Source: Salinisphaera dokdonensis | GTDB taxonomy: Bacteria; Pseudomonadota; Gammaproteobacteria; Nevskiales; Salinisphaeraceae | Length of the DNA stretch: 64,000 nucleotides | Direction of reading: 5' to 3' | Assembly (NCBI RefSeq): GCF_040361215.1 | Contig: NZ_APND01000002.1 | Coordinates: forward strand, 310,001-374,000 | Notes under the pieces: generated by a model | What the model was told of the DNA's origin: nothing | Database searches by the model: none | What the model saw: the letters and a program-made list of their open reading frames with translations, nothing else | In this document: positions 1 to 6,736 of the stretch, in pieces | Numbering within the stretch: position 1 is the first letter of the stretch | How the letters are laid out: each line of letters starts with the position of its first letter | Translations under genes and position numbers: made by a program

Positions 1-180
1 GCGCCGCCCGACCGGCGGCGCGGCCCGCGCCAGCGAGAGATTGAGTTTCCAGTCCTTCGGATTGACCGACGCCGCGTGGACTTTCACCAGCACATCGTTC
101 CTGCCCGGCGATGGCTTGGCGCGCTCGCCAACGGCCAGTCGTACAACGGGACCAAAGCCCTTGGGGATGATTGCTTTCAT
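1..180 (-). CDS. MDR-family zinc-type alcohol dehydrogenase / quinone oxidoreductase, N-terminal part
   Basis: The first 60 residues of a minus-strand gene are present; the rest lies beyond the window edge. The protein begins MKAIIPKGFGPVVRL and continues with VLVKVHAASVNPKDWK, the GroES-like N-terminal pattern of medium-chain dehydrogenase/reductases (a conserved VxVxAASVNPxD stretch). Such enzymes reduce quinones or oxidise alcohols with NAD(P)H in the cytoplasm. The cofactor-binding Rossmann half and any zinc ligands are not visible, so the substrate cannot be assigned. The start ATG is at 180. Confidence 0.75.
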   Translation of the reverse strand, partial: MKAIIPKGFGPVVRLAVGERAKPSPGRNDVLVKVHAASVNPKDWKLNLSLARAAPPVGRR

Positions 181-304
181 GGTCGTCGGATGATGAATCG
201 GCCGAGCGATCTATCGTACCCCGGCACGCGCTGTACGCTTCGCTAAAAGCCGCCCTGAGCCAGCAGCGACATTCGGCAGAACCGCGGCGCCGGCCTCAGC
301 CGTA

Positions 305-898
305 CTACTGCGCCGGCGCCAGGCCGAGTTCGCGCTCACAGCGCGCCACCCAGGCCCGAGCCGCAGGAAATGCCGCCAGGTCGAAACCGCCCTCATGGGC
401 AAGACGCGTATAGGCGAGCAATGCAATGTCGGCGAGCGTGATTTCGGCACCGCCCGCGAGCCAGTCGTGCATCTCCAACGTCTGCGCCATATGGGCCAGC
501 GCGCGGTTGCCCTTGTCCATCAGCGCGGGGTCGATCTCATCGTCCGCGCGGCCGAGATAGTGCTTCTGAAAGCGACGAACCGCGATAGCCGGCTCGTGCG
601 AATACTGCTCCCAGAACAGCCACTCGAACATGCGCGCTCGTTGGTAGGGATCGGCCGGCACCAGCGCGCTGTCCTGAGCGAAGTGAACGATGATCGCATT
701 GGACTGGGCCAGCGTGCGGCCGTCATCGAACTCGACTACCGGCACTTGACCGAAGCCATTGAGCGCCAGGAATGCATCGGTACGCGTCTCACCCTTCAGG
801 ATGTCGACATCGACCCATTCATGCGCCAGCCCAAGCCGTTCGGCGACCCATTTCACCTTGAGACAGTTGCCGGACATGGTGTCGCCGTAAATACGCAT
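305..898 (-). CDS. Glutathione S-transferase family protein
   Basis: A 197-residue protein with GST architecture. The N-terminal thioredoxin-like domain (about residues 1-80) opens MRIYGDTMSGNCLKVKWVAE and contains the GQVPVVEFDDG loop with its cis-proline and the QSNAI segment that contacts the glutathione glutamyl group. A helical C-terminal domain follows, with the ITLADIALLAYTR motif typical of GSTs. The family conjugates glutathione to electrophiles or reduces peroxides in the cytosol. A serine in the SGN motif probably replaces the catalytic tyrosine of other classes. It is a monocistronic-looking gene; its substrate is unknown. Confidence 0.9.
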   Translation of the reverse strand: MRIYGDTMSGNCLKVKWVAERLGLAHEWVDVDILKGETRTDAFLALNGFGQVPVVEFDDGRTLAQSNAIIVHFAQDSALVPADPYQRARMFEWLFWEQYSHEPAIAVRRFQKHYLGRADDEIDPALMDKGNRALAHMAQTLEMHDWLAGGAEITLADIALLAYTRLAHEGGFDLAAFPAARAWVARCERELGLAPAQ

Positions 899-1043
899 GG
901 TTGCCGCCGCCTAAACAATGGCCAAGCCGGGGAACATAGCACTAAGGCCGGATTTATCTTTTGGAGCCACCAGCGCTACATGCACGAGGCATTCAAATGC
1001 ACGACTCGAGACCTGACGCCACTCGCCTGCCATTCGGCTCCGG

Positions 1044-1940
1044 TCACGAAGTCGCCCCTTGCGATACCGCCATCACCCACGTCCTGACGGCTGAAAGGGT
1101 CGAATCGTGCCGACGGTTCTCCGGGTACGCCAGAAAGAACGCGCGGTCTTCCAGTTCGGGGCCGAAAGGTTGTACCAGGCGCCCGTCTGCCAACTCGTCC
1201 TCGATGAGCTGGCGATTCATCAGTATCACGCCCTGGCCGCTTACGGCCGCTGCAATGGCGTGGTTTTCGTCCGAGAACGCCAGCCCTGCGCCGGTGTTAA
1301 ACCCCGTCATCTCAGCTTGCTTCTGATATCCGGGCCAGTCCATAGGCGATATCAAAACACCCTGGGGCCGAAAGTGAATCAGCGGATAGGCGGCCGCATC
1401 CTCACCCAGGCGCTGGGCAAGGCCTGGGCTACAGGCCGGGATCAGCGTGGTATCGAACAGCTTGTCGGCGATCAGCCCCGGCCAGCGGCCATCGCCGTGG
1501 CGAATGGCCATGTCCGCCGTCAAGCCATCCAGTGACACAGGCTCGTGGGTGGCATGAATGCGCAGATCGATATCCGGATTGGACTCACGCAGCCTGTAAA
1601 TCCAGGGCAGTAGCCAGCGTACGGCGACCACCGGGGTGGTCGTCAGTGTCAGCGCCTGGCGCTCGGGGGCTGCGCTCAGCCGTTCGATGGTGTCGCTGAT
1701 GGCGCCGAAGGACGATTCCAACACCTGCTGAAGCTCCCGCCCGCGCGGGGTCAACTCGAGCTGTCTCGGCTTACGCACGAACAGCGTCATGCCCAGCGCT
1801 CCTTCCAGCCCGCGAACCTGATGACTGATCGCCGTCGCGGTGACCGAGAGTTCCAGCGCCGCCTGCTTGGCGCTTTCATGCCGGGCCGCAGCTTCAAAGG
1901 CCCGGAGGGCCGAAAGCGAAGGCAGGCGGCGCTTTTTCAT
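1044..1940 (-). CDS. LysR-family transcriptional regulator, GcvA-like
   Basis: A 298-residue LysR regulator. The winged helix-turn-helix spans about residues 5-65 (PSLSALRAFEAAARHESAKQA, then SVTATAISHQVRGLE), resembling the GcvA/AmpR subgroup, and is followed by a periplasmic-binding-protein-like effector domain. The start at 1940 was chosen because the MKKRRLPSL opening matches family N-termini; an ATG at 1952 is also possible. It is divergent from the azoreductase gene at 2060, the usual position for a LysR activator of its neighbour, so it probably responds to a quinone, azo or electrophile signal. The effector is not deducible. Confidence 0.9.
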   Translation of the reverse strand: MKKRRLPSLSALRAFEAAARHESAKQAALELSVTATAISHQVRGLEGALGMTLFVRKPRQLELTPRGRELQQVLESSFGAISDTIERLSAAPERQALTLTTTPVVAVRWLLPWIYRLRESNPDIDLRIHATHEPVSLDGLTADMAIRHGDGRWPGLIADKLFDTTLIPACSPGLAQRLGEDAAAYPLIHFRPQGVLISPMDWPGYQKQAEMTGFNTGAGLAFSDENHAIAAAVSGQGVILMNRQLIEDELADGRLVQPFGPELEDRAFFLAYPENRRHDSTLSAVRTWVMAVSQGATS

Positions 1941-2036
1941 GGATGAATTCATCTCATCTGTTCGCACGCAAAACGATCGTTTGTTCGGCTCACGAGCGCC
2001 GCCTATGCTGAATTCGCCCTCAATCATAGATGAACT

Positions 2037-2049
2037 CAATTCAGAATTG
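2037..2049. promoter_or_regulatory. Palindrome in the LysR-azoreductase intergenic region
   Basis: CAATTC and GAATTG arms around a single A form a perfect 13-bp dyad, just before and partly overlapping the GGAG ribosome-binding site of the azoreductase. A second perfect dyad, ATGAATTCAT, lies at 1943-1952 at the regulator's own start. Both share the ATTC core. They are candidate operators for the divergent LysR protein; this is inference from symmetry and position. Confidence 0.4.
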
Positions 2050-2059
2050 GAGCCCACTC

Positions 2060-2761
2060 ATGTCAAACATTCTGCATATGGATGCCAGCGCCCGACCCGG
2101 TCTGGCCGGTACCGATCACCACGGTTCTTACAGCCGCTATTTGTCCCACCGGTTTGTCAGCCGGTGGCAGTCCCACCGGCCACAAGACGCCGTCGTCTAC
2201 CGCGATCTAGGGCAACGCCCGCCCTCTTTCATCAATCACGACTGGGTGGCGTCGGCCTTCACGCCAGACGAGCGCCGTGAGCCCTGGATGAAAGCCGCAC
2301 TGGCCGAAAGCGACGAGTTGGTCGATGAGTTGATTGCCGCGGATATCGTGGTGATTGGCACGCCGCTCTATAACTTCGGCATGCCCGCGCCGCTCAAGAC
2401 GTGGGTCGACCAGGTCGTGAGGATTGGCCGCACGGTCGATATCGACGACACCGATCCATTCAACCCTTATATCGCCAAACTCGCCGACCGCGAACGCCAT
2501 GTGGTCGTACCCGCGGCGCGCGGGGGCGTGAACATGGCCTCAGGCGAAGCGATGGCGCATATGAACTATCTGGAAGCACACCTGGCCACGGCGTTTGAGT
2601 TTATCGGTATTACCCGTATTCACACCGTCGCCATCGAGGGGCAGGAAGCCGGCGGCGAGGTGCTGGCGAAGTCGATCGCAGACGCAACGCGAAAGGTCGA
2701 GCAACTTGTAGACGAACTACACGTGGCGGCGAATGCAGTACCGATTAATGAATCGGCGTAA
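2060..2761 (+). CDS. azoR: FMN-dependent NADH:azoreductase / NAD(P)H:quinone reductase
   Basis: A 233-residue flavodoxin-fold reductase of the AzoR family. The start MSNILHMDASARPG gives the N-terminal FMN-phosphate loop (family xxDSSPR/DASAR pattern). The motif GTPLYNFGMPAPLKTWVDQV, near residue 105-125, is the hallmark isoalloxazine-binding segment, and ARGG near residue 155 matches the second flavin loop. AzoR dimers reduce quinones and azo bonds with NADH, protecting against thiol-reactive quinones. The ATG at 2060 is preceded by TTGGAG. It is divergent from a LysR gene that probably controls it and is closed by a clear terminator. Confidence 0.92.
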   Translation: MSNILHMDASARPGLAGTDHHGSYSRYLSHRFVSRWQSHRPQDAVVYRDLGQRPPSFINHDWVASAFTPDERREPWMKAALAESDELVDELIAADIVVIGTPLYNFGMPAPLKTWVDQVVRIGRTVDIDDTDPFNPYIAKLADRERHVVVPAARGGVNMASGEAMAHMNYLEAHLATAFEFIGITRIHTVAIEGQEAGGEVLAKSIADATRKVEQLVDELHVAANAVPINESA

Positions 2762-2769
2762 AAGCGATA

Positions 2770-2804
2770 ATCCGGCTTCCAGTGTTTGGGGGCCGGATTT
2801 TTCG
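2770..2804 (+). terminator. Rho-independent terminator of the azoreductase gene
   Basis: Perfect 8-bp arms AATCCGGC (2770-2777) and GCCGGATT (2793-2800), with a 15-nt loop, are followed by a T run. It lies 8 bp past the azoreductase stop codon. Confidence 0.8.
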
Positions 2805-2841
2805 TTTGCGAAAGACGACCGGGCTCTGCGTGGCTGAGGGT

Positions 2842-2871
2842 GTTGATGCACAACGCGAGACCTGACCCCGG
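2842..2871 (+). repeat. Left copy of a 29-bp inverted repeat bracketing the AT-rich island
   Basis: GTTGATGCACAA, a 4-base variable core, then AGACCTGACCCCG. The same sequence recurs in the opposite orientation at 4299-4327 with 27 of 29 bases identical. The two copies enclose about 1.43 kb of AT-rich DNA with three genes. Confidence 0.85.
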
Positions 2872-2890
2872 CGCCTCGCACCGCCGCCGA

Positions 2891-3394
2891 TCAGTTTCTG
2901 CGTCTTATAGCATCCATATCACTCTGATAATACTGGTGGTCTGCGCAAGTTTTATTAAATTCCTCTACGTTGGCCTGGTGCACCGAAACCTGCTGGTTGA
3001 TTGGCCGTAGACGGGCATTGTATTCCTTCACCAGTTCCCGGTGCTTTTCAATAAGTCTATTGAAATTATCCACTGAGTATTGGCTATATCTGTCTACTAA
3101 TGGCTCACGTTGCTGTATTAAGGATTCGAGTTGTTCAATTTCTTGCGCCTTTGCGTGCACTGAAGCTTCCAGGTTATCCAGATGCTGTGAACCGGCATTG
3201 ATCTTGTTCTGTTGCGAGAGGCATTCTCGAAGCTCCTGCCGAGATAGTATTGGTCCAGAGTAATTCGACCCTTTACTGAGGCCGTTGTGTGGCAGATAAA
3301 TTCTGCGACGGCGCCGCGCAATTGCGTTAGGAGTCGCCAAGAGTCCAAGCCCAGCAAGCACTCCGATAAGCAAAGTTCTACGATTGTGGTTCAT
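2891..3394 (-). CDS. Exported coiled-coil hypothetical protein
   Basis: A 167-residue protein of unrecognised family. The N-terminus MNHNRRTLLIGVLAGLGLLATPNAIA is an export signal; paired arginines before the hydrophobic stretch hint at a Tat-like signal, without the full consensus. The mature part starts with a run of arginines, and about residues 55-145 are Leu/Glu/Gln-rich with heptad-like spacing (LESLIQQREPLV, LIEKHRELVKEYNARL), suggesting a periplasmic coiled coil. The DNA is markedly AT-richer than the flanks, which suggests transfer. It lies inside the inverted-repeat-bracketed island, downstream of an attC-like element. No function can be given. Confidence 0.7.
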   Translation of the reverse strand: MNHNRRTLLIGVLAGLGLLATPNAIARRRRRIYLPHNGLSKGSNYSGPILSRQELRECLSQQNKINAGSQHLDNLEASVHAKAQEIEQLESLIQQREPLVDRYSQYSVDNFNRLIEKHRELVKEYNARLRPINQQVSVHQANVEEFNKTCADHQYYQSDMDAIRRRN

Positions 3395-3414
3395 ACTCTT
3401 CTCGCATCTGCCGC

Positions 3415-3522
3415 TGACGCCAAAGGCATAAGCTCAGTTGCGGCCGGAGCGGCCGCGGGAGGCCGGAGGAAACGCGAAGCGCGGGAGAGCTTTGGGCGGT
3501 CAACTGCAATGGGTTGTTGGGT
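3415..3522 (-). repeat. Integron attC-like palindromic element
   Basis: Read on the minus strand, the element opens ACCCAAC, matching the R'' core consensus RYYYAAC, then AACCCATTGCAGTTGACC. It passes through GC-rich hairpins and ends CGCAACTGAGCTTATGCC. The CAGTTG and CAACTG arms pair like the L''/L' arms of attC sites. The distal R' box is degenerate (no GTTRRRY). It lies between the 91-aa and 167-aa genes, where a cassette boundary would fall. Similarity is by pattern only. Confidence 0.45.
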
Positions 3523-3528
3523 ATCAGC

Positions 3529-3804
3529 CTATTCACCGCTAATCGAGCTACCAATACCGACAAGAACTGTGGCGGCGATGCCGCCGCCATAATTCAGAAT
3601 AAGCGGAAACCAATTATCCCAAGCAAAGCCCGCATACAGTGGTGCTGCTAGGAATGTGACAGGGGTTATAAATAAGCTAACCACTAGCCCCCAGAAACCA
3701 GCCACATCTGAAATGATGCCCAGGCAGAGAAAGAAACCCCACAATCCAGAAATAGCAAAGACGGCGAAACCTACAGCCTTAATGACCCCCCCGATGGCTT
3801 GCAT
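3529..3804 (-). CDS. Small membrane protein, hypothetical
   Basis: A 91-residue very hydrophobic protein with three likely transmembrane segments (about residues 8-30, 34-56 and 68-87). No family is recognised. It starts 2 bp after the stop of the upstream 122-aa gene, so the two are probably translated from one mRNA. Base composition is AT-rich like the rest of the 2.8-4.3 kb island. Because it is followed by an attC-like element, the 122-aa and 91-aa pair could be one former integron cassette. Confidence 0.65.
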   Translation of the reverse strand: MQAIGGVIKAVGFAVFAISGLWGFFLCLGIISDVAGFWGLVVSLFITPVTFLAAPLYAGFAWDNWFPLILNYGGGIAATVLVGIGSSISGE

Positions 3805-3806
3805 AC

Positions 3807-4175
3807 TTACTCCCCTTTTGAATTGTTATCGCCGAAATGGTGCTTGGACCAATCCGGATGGACATAGACATCATCTCCATCTTCGAGTCGATAGGCATCG
3901 ATATGGCCGGCGTCCGCATATTCCATAAATCGTTGCCAAAACCCTAGCTTCGCTGTTTCTCGATAAGATTCGATGCCATATTTACTTCTAATTTCTGCAT
4001 TTAAAGCAGATACTGTCACGCACTCGCCGACTTTGATATTTCGCTCAAAAACTTCGTCGGCAAAGTCAGACCCTTGTTGCAAAATTCTAGAGTGCCTATC
4101 TTTAGCTTTACTTTGAAATTCGGAAAATCGCTCTTCGTTAGTTTTGAGCCCAAGTATCGCTTTCAAGATTCCCAT
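3807..4175 (-). CDS. Hypothetical protein of the AT-rich island
   Basis: A 122-residue soluble, charged protein (MGILKAILGLKTNEERFSEFQ at the start, HPDWSKHHFGDNNSKGE at the end). No family is recognised. The N-terminal 15 residues are amphipathic and hydrophobic, so peripheral membrane contact is possible. It is the first gene of a two-gene unit with the adjacent 91-aa membrane protein (2-bp gap). AT-rich composition and the surrounding inverted repeat and attC-like remnants suggest acquisition as a cassette. Immunity-type or membrane-stress roles are conceivable but unsupported. Confidence 0.65.
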   Translation of the reverse strand: MGILKAILGLKTNEERFSEFQSKAKDRHSRILQQGSDFADEVFERNIKVGECVTVSALNAEIRSKYGIESYRETAKLGFWQRFMEYADAGHIDAYRLEDGDDVYVHPDWSKHHFGDNNSKGE

Positions 4176-4231
4176 AACAGCCCCTTACTTTATGCCTGAT
4201 TGCCTTGCTACCAATCGTCAGCGTTAACACT

Positions 4232-4258
4232 ACTCAACGCCTAAGCTCAGTTGCCAAC
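4232..4258 (-). repeat. Half attC-like element
   Basis: Minus-strand GGCAACTGAGCTTAGGC leads into GTTGAGT, an exact match to the integron R' core GTTRRRY. The CAACTGAGCTTA block is shared with the element at 3415-3522. The matching R''/L'' half is missing; in its place, about 40 bp further, stands the inverted-repeat copy at 4299-4327. This suggests that one breakpoint of the island cut an attC site. Confidence 0.4.
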
Positions 4259-4298
4259 GGAGCAGGTGAAGCCTGAGAACGGAAACGGAAAACACATT

Positions 4299-4327
4299 CG
4301 GGGTCAGGTCTGGCATTGTGCATCAAC
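4299..4327 (-). repeat. Right copy of the 29-bp inverted repeat
   Basis: On the minus strand it reads GTTGATGCACAA, TGCC, AGACCTGACCCCG, a two-mismatch match to the copy at 2842-2871. GACCTGACCCCG-type repeats are, from memory, scattered in many proteobacterial genomes near REP/Y1 transposases; no transposase is visible here. Confidence 0.85.
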
Positions 4328-4334
4328 CTCCGCG

Positions 4335-4658
4335 TCACCACTCCGGAATCCCCCGCTCGCTCAGCACCACGCGATTCCCCGCCGCATCAAACCGCGTCAG
4401 TTCCTGTCGTCCACCCCGGCAACGCACGTAAGTGGAATTGATCACGCCGTGCGACTCGGCGAGGCAGTCTTCCTTGGCTGGTGGTGCGACGGTGATCCAC
4501 TGCGGCTGGCTGTCGCGTAGCGGCTGGGTTGCGGCCTGGCCGACGCCGGCGCCGAAGCTGCCGAACACGCGGCCGACGGTATTTGCGACACCGTCCGCAT
4601 AGGCGCAGGTCGCCGTGCTGGCGAAGATCGCCAACCCGAACAGGATTCGGTTGATCAA
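4335..4658 (-). CDS. Small periplasmic hypothetical protein
   Basis: A 107-residue protein starting at a TTG (4658), preceded at good spacing by GAGGGG; upstream ATG codons would add an implausible extension. The signal peptide INRILFGLAIFASTATCAYA ends with an AxA-type cleavage site before DG. A glycine-rich segment (VGRVFGSFGAGVGQA) follows, and the C-terminal half carries two cysteines (DCLAESHG and VRCRGG), which may form a disulphide, and the DAAGNRVVLSERG strand pattern. It is probably a periplasmic protein of unknown role. It abuts the right inverted repeat of the AT-rich island but has native GC content. Confidence 0.65.
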   Translation of the reverse strand: MINRILFGLAIFASTATCAYADGVANTVGRVFGSFGAGVGQAATQPLRDSQPQWITVAPPAKEDCLAESHGVINSTYVRCRGGRQELTRFDAAGNRVVLSERGIPEW

Positions 4659-4990
4659 GATTGTCCCCTCGCATCGCACGCGGATGCGTGCGCCCCTCTT
4701 TTGTCTGGCTGCGCCATGCAGGCAGCCCATTTTTTCCGAACATTGCATGAACGGGCGGGCGAGAAAAGACCTGGCGACGAGGATAGACTCAGATATTGGT
4801 CTTAGCCGCGGCGCGAGACAAAGTAGGCCAATGACTTCGGGATTGACGCGTCGAGCGGCCTTTGTCGATATTCTCAGCCGCGGCGCTGACTTACGGGGGC
4901 GTTTTGCGCACAACCGGCGCGGCTTGTGGCGCAGCGGAACCCCGGCCGGCGGCCGGTGTTTCCGCTTTGTTTACAGCGCTTCTGTCGGCG
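4659..4990. other. Intergenic region with a strong hairpin
   Basis: No gene is supported in this 332-bp gap. It must hold the promoter of the small exported protein at 4335-4658. At 4934-4965 a long hairpin pairs GCGGAA with TTCCGC around inner CCGGCC/GGCCGG arms. It lies just beyond the end of the amidase gene and may end that transcript, although the T-rich side faces the plus strand. Confidence 0.45.
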
Positions 4991-6385
4991 TCAGATATCC
5001 GGCCGACGCTGATGCCATTCCGTGGCGGATTCATAGGCCGCGCCCAGGCGCAGAATCGTCGCCTCGTCGAACGGCCGCCCTATTGCCTGAAAGCCAACCG
5101 GCAAGCCTTCGGACGAGAAACCGCAGGGCACGCTCAAGGCCGGCAGGCCGGTGACGTTGCCCGGCAGGGCGAAGCGGGTGTAGGCAGAGATGAGCGGTTC
5201 TTCGCTGCCGTCGGGCCAGGTAATCGATTCGGTGCCGGCGGTAACGGCCGTGGCCGCGATGGTGGGCGCGACGATGACGTCTACCTTGTCATAGAGCTTG
5301 CGGAATTCCTGCTGCAGCAGATTGCGTACGCGCTGGGCGCGGATATAGGTAGTGGCGGGTACGAATTCGCCAGCTTCGAGCATGACGCGTACGTCATCGT
5401 TATAGAGATGGGCGCTGTCGCGCAGCATCTGGCGGTGGTAGTCGCTGGCTTCCGGCAGCAGGATCGCGAACTCGACGGCGACGATCTGTTCCGGCATGGG
5501 CAGCGCGACGTCGACCAGTTCGGCGCCGAGCGCCTGCAGCTGTTCGTAGGCCTGGCGAACGGCGGCTTCCACTTCCGGATCCAGCTGGTCGAAGAAGTAG
5601 TTGGTCGGCACGCCAACGCGCAGGCCCTTGATGCCGTCGTGCAGGCCGGCCGAATAATCCGGCACAGGTTCGTCCCCCGAGCCGGGGTCACGCGGGTCGT
5701 GACCGGCGAGTACCTGCAGGCAGGTGGCGGCATCCTCGACGGTGCGCGTGAGCGGGCCGGCATGGTCCAGCCCCCAGGACAGCGAGGTGATGCCCGCGCG
5801 GCTGACGCGACCGAAGGTGGGCTTGAGGCCGACCGTGCCGCACAGGCCGGCGGGGATACGGATCGAGCCGCCGGTGTCCGAGCCCATCGCCATGAAGGCG
5901 CCGGACGAGGCCACCGTGGCGCCGGAGCCGCCGCTGGAGCCGCCGGGCGTGCGCTCGGTATCCCAGGGGTTGCGCGTGGTGGGCGTGACGATGCCGTAGG
6001 CGAATTCGTGGGTATGGGTCTTGCCGAGGACGATGGCGCCGGCGGCCTTGAGCCGTTCGGCGGCGGCGCTGTCGGCGTTCGGCGTCCAGTTCTCGCGCAC
6101 GCGCGATGACGCCGTGGTGGGCACGTGGGCCAGATCGTAGAGATCCTTCAGCGCGACGGGCACGCCGTGCATCGGGCCTTTCCATTGGCCGGCGGCGATT
6201 TCCTTTTCGGCCTGTTTGGCCGCGGCGCGGGCCTCGTCGGCCAGCACACGCACATAGGCGTTGAGCTTAGGTTCCGTGGCTTCGATACGCGCGAGGCAGG
6301 CGTCGACCGCGTCGACGGGCGAGATGTCGCCGGCCTTGATCCTGCGCCCGAGTTCGGTCGCCGACAGGGAGAGTATGTCGTTCAT
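4991..6385 (-). CDS. Amidase signature family hydrolase, AtzE/GatA-like
   Basis: A 464-residue amidase. The Ser-cisSer-Lys triad is visible: K80 in GVPVALKD, S150 at the first serine of GGSSGGSGA, and nucleophile S174 in TGGSIRIPA. It is about the length of GatA but has no GatB neighbour. It is translationally coupled (4-bp ATGA overlap) to an upstream 66-aa AtzG-like protein. This AtzG-AtzE arrangement is known from hydrolytic amidase complexes such as 1-carboxybiuret hydrolase, so a small-molecule amide, biuret-like or carbamoyl substrate is more likely than tRNA. The exact substrate is unknown. Confidence 0.88.
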   Translation of the reverse strand: MNDILSLSATELGRRIKAGDISPVDAVDACLARIEATEPKLNAYVRVLADEARAAAKQAEKEIAAGQWKGPMHGVPVALKDLYDLAHVPTTASSRVRENWTPNADSAAAERLKAAGAIVLGKTHTHEFAYGIVTPTTRNPWDTERTPGGSSGGSGATVASSGAFMAMGSDTGGSIRIPAGLCGTVGLKPTFGRVSRAGITSLSWGLDHAGPLTRTVEDAATCLQVLAGHDPRDPGSGDEPVPDYSAGLHDGIKGLRVGVPTNYFFDQLDPEVEAAVRQAYEQLQALGAELVDVALPMPEQIVAVEFAILLPEASDYHRQMLRDSAHLYNDDVRVMLEAGEFVPATTYIRAQRVRNLLQQEFRKLYDKVDVIVAPTIAATAVTAGTESITWPDGSEEPLISAYTRFALPGNVTGLPALSVPCGFSSEGLPVGFQAIGRPFDEATILRLGAAYESATEWHQRRPDI

Positions 6386-6582
6386 TTGTTGTCTCCCCAG
6401 CGGGCGTCGAAGGAGTGCAGCGGCGCGGTTTCGTCGACTTCCACGTCGTACAGCACGTCGAACTGCTGCAACAGACCGTCGAGCGCGGGCATTAGAACAG
6501 CGCGGCGCTCGGGCGAGAGATCGAGCCCCACGGACTCGCTGAGGGTGGTCAATCGGGCGTCGTCCAGAGGCGGTCGCGACAT
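6382..6582 (-). CDS. AtzG-like (DUF4089) small amidase partner
   Basis: A 66-residue protein, MSRPPLDDARLTTLSESVGL through the C-terminal segment. It has the two-helix GatC-like layout of DUF4089/AtzG proteins: a conserved LSPERRAVLMPALDGLLQQF helix and a hydrophobic-acidic tail. The ATG at 6582 is preceded by GGAG at 8-nt spacing; an ATG at 6594 is less well placed. Its stop overlaps the amidase start by 4 bp, so the two are made together. In the known AtzG-AtzE complex the small subunit stabilises the amidase and completes its interface; the same role is inferred here. Confidence 0.75.
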   Translation of the reverse strand: MSRPPLDDARLTTLSESVGLDLSPERRAVLMPALDGLLQQFDVLYDVEVDETAPLHSFDARWGDNK

Positions 6583-6736
6583 GCTTTTCTCCATCCGATA
6601 ATCGTTGTTATGGCCATCGAAGCTACTACGCGCGCCGGGGGCGGTAAACCGCGCCCGCAATCGTTTCGCCAGTGATACAAACCCGCGCGCCTGAAGTAAG
6701 CTATTCGCACAATAAGAACATGCTGGGGAGCTGGCT

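Noticed and set aside
3378..3590. A 70-codon minus-strand frame translating as NNPLQLT-like peptide
   Set aside because: It is read-through of the attC-like palindromic element, a common annotation artefact, and overlaps both flanking genes.
4862..6109. A 415-codon plus-strand frame opposite the amidase
   Set aside because: It mirrors the amidase codons; the catalytic triad and coupling to the AtzG-like gene support the minus strand.
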